Source: Perca fluviatilis (taxonomy: Eukaryota; Chordata; Actinopteri; Perciformes; Percidae). From it: a DNA stretch of 64,000 nucleotides. The notes beneath the pieces were generated by a model that did not search any database, was not told the DNA's origin, and was given only the letters and a program-made list of their open reading frames with translations. Below are positions 62,307 through 64,000 of the stretch, in pieces (position 1 is the first letter of the stretch; the number at the start of each line of letters is the position of its first letter). The position numbers and the translations under genes were made by a program. The stretch covers positions 35,125,285 to 35,189,284 of the forward strand of contig NC_053116.1 in NCBI RefSeq assembly GCF_010015445.1. Direction: 5' to 3'.

Positions 62307-62531
62307 AGTAAAAGAAGACGTTTTAATACCAAATGTGGCAGTTGAGTTGGCGATAACGGCAAGGTTTTTGAGTGGCTGATTTACAACCGCAGTACAGAAC
62401 AAATGTACTGCAGTGACTGTCATGTGTATAGCTCAGAGCAAGCACAGTTAAATCCTTTTATGATTGGGACTGAAAACTTAAAATGATAAGCAATTAAGGA
62501 CCACAAGTCATCAAAAAGCCTTTATGAGGCA
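62307..62531 (+). pseudogene. degraded zinc-finger/hAT-like fragment (ZNF862/TTF-type)
   Basis: In one frame: RRRFNTK, then a stop, then VFEWLIYNRSTEQMYCSDC, and, after FMIGTENL and two further stops, AIKDHKSS. This W-L, MxCxxC, F-GT, IxxH order is that of the TTF-type finger in ZNF862/ZMYM-like, transposon-derived proteins. Three in-frame stops make it dead. Directly followed by an A-run and a perfect 46-bp palindrome. Confidence 0.45.
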
Positions 62532-62560
62532 AAAAAAAAAAAAAGAATTGGCTGGTAAAA

Positions 62561-62606
62561 AGCCAGTGTGGCAGGTGGATTTTAAAATCCACCTGCCACA
62601 CTGGCT
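62561..62606. repeat. 46-bp perfect palindrome
   Basis: Arm AGCCAGTGTGGCAGGTGGAT plus TTT, followed at once by its exact complement, with no spacer (centre 62583/62584). Confidence 0.95.
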
Positions 62607-63633
62607 GATGGCCAAAAAAAGTAAACTTCAGGCCCTGGTCCCTAGGTATAGTGAATGTGCTGTTTTTGAACTGCACTTCACATAGTTCACTTGTCAACCA
62701 AACAATGTGTCCAACAAGGTTGAGGTTTAGTCGGTGGCACTCTTTGTCTTTGAAGAGTCACTGCACATACAAAGCATCCATTTCTTTTAATGTCATTGTA
62801 ACGGCTGTTTCTGCTTCCAGAAATGTAAAACTCATCTCTACTCTTGTGCCCCAGAGGACTTCTCCTAGAACTACAACTCATAACAACAAATGGAAAAGCT
62901 TTTGTTAACTGGATACATGTTGTATCACAAATGTGTTCTCCAATCAATATAAAATGTACATATACATTTTGCAGGTTTGAATTTCACTACTTACTAGAAG
63001 TTAACATAAAGGCATAAAGTGGTGGACAGTTACTCATGTGTGCTTCTTTATACTTCTATTCCGCTACATTTAAGAGGGAAATATTTTACTTTTCGATTCA
63101 TACATTCAGTTACTTTTTGACATTCTACATAAAGACATATAATAAGAAAGATTAAACCAGTGGCCTTATAGAAGAGCAGTGTCCTCGTTTCAGATGTCTA
63201 TGAGTTGTTAGCAGTTACACCAAAGAGACATTTCCCCTTGTTTCATTTAAACAACTGGTCGAGGTCGAAAGAGATATAATTATCCAAAATTTCACAAAAA
63301 AGTCTAGGAAAAAGTCTACAGTCTAAAATAATGAATGCAAATGTGTGTAGCAGTTTTTATATTTTATATAAAGTTTTTTAATCATACATTATTCATCTCC
63401 AGACCCCTTAGATTTACTCTGTGACCCTTTAAGGGGGCTTAACCCCCAGGTTGGGAAATACTGAGCTACTGTATACTGTATACAAAGTAATAAAAAACTA
63501 ACTTCACCTCCTTCTCCACGTGCTGCTTTCACTTTAATGCATCACAAGTACTTTTGATACATTGCTAGCCTACTACCTTTACAAGTAGGATTTTGGGTGA
63601 GGGACTTTAACGTATAAGTATTTTTACATGGTT

Positions 63634-63870
63634 GTTTATTAAAGAGATAGTTTATAAAGACTGTACCGTTCGTGTATACAGGCAGGCGCCATCTTGGGAA
63701 AACAGTCACGATCAGTCGAACGCCGAACGCCGAATGATGGGCTTGAGCTATGTTACTGGTTACTGGTTGCGCGGCGTTTGTCGTTCGACTGGTCGTGACT
63801 GTTTTCCCAAGATGGCGCCTGCCTGTATGTGTGAACGCTACAGTCTTTCTAAACTATCTTTTTAATAAAC
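63634..63870. mobile_element. fold-back MITE
   Basis: Nearly the whole 237 bp is one inverted repeat: GTTTATTAAAGAGATAGTTT at the left and its near-complement at 63850-63870; AGGCAGGCGCCATCTTGGGA and GTTTTCCCAAGATGGCGCCT nearer the centre; short loop around 63735-63765. Confidence 0.8.
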
Positions 63871-64000
63871 TGTCTGTACACTTACAAAGTTCTCAATGCT
63901 TCGGTTTACATGTAGGGACCCTCATTATGCTACCGTGGAAGTGTGGTGCTATTTTGAGCCTTGTTAGTGGTGTAAAAATAGAGATTTATTTTTACTTTAC
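63871..64000. other. right edge, no feature seen
   Basis: A/T-rich sequence without recognised repeat end or coding signal. Confidence 0.4.

Overview
The window is vertebrate nuclear DNA, almost certainly from a ray-finned (teleost) fish. The genes are split into many exons with GT/AG borders. The spaces between exons are crowded with teleost-type Tc1, hAT and TTAA-target DNA transposons, tRNA-derived SINEs, LINE fragments and long CA/TA microsatellites. The species cannot be read from the sequence. I found no prokaryotic features and no true tRNA or rRNA genes.

Four host genes are supported exon by exon, with reading phase preserved across every junction. (1) 394-24571 (+): the C-terminal 524 codons, in eight exons, of ap4b1 (AP-4 beta subunit); its 5' part lies off the left edge. 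(2) 28782-36057 (+): a complete 467-aa GnT-IV family N-acetylglucosaminyltransferase, closest to the MGAT4C type, in four coding exons, with a probable non-coding first exon ending near 25729. (3) 39531-40856 (-): a five-exon gene for Flattop (cfap126, 180 aa), a ciliary microtubule inner protein; its exons are so short that it is easily missed. (4) 41860-46028 (+): complete five-exon ccnq (cyclin Q, 255 aa), the CDK10 partner. cfap126 and ccnq are head to head, with about 1 kb between start codons. The four genes share no obvious pathway (vesicle sorting, glycan branching, cilia, cell-cycle kinase).

The rest is mobile and repetitive DNA. ap4b1 intron 493-6475 holds a nested insertion block containing a TTAA-type element swollen by about 63 copies of a 46-bp unit. 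The 10.5-18.9 kb intron holds LINE remnants, a broken Tc1 transposon and a Tc1-type MITE strung together by TA/CA microsatellites. About 29-31.7 kb holds two TTAA-type elements inside the glycosyltransferase gene. From 46 kb to the right edge I see no conventional host gene, only transposons, among them two hAT-type elements sharing one target duplication, a BED-finger exon behind a duplicated TATA/CRE module, a zinc-finger pseudogene with a 46-bp perfect palindrome, and a fold-back MITE at the end.

I found no clearly new enzymatic or defence system. The observations most worth following are: TG microsatellites serving as the 3' splice-site tract of exons in three different genes; three unrelated MITEs that each amplified an internal tandem array; the 392-bp inverted duplication about 14 kb apart that shares a transposon junction; and the duplicated TATA/CRE promoter-like module.
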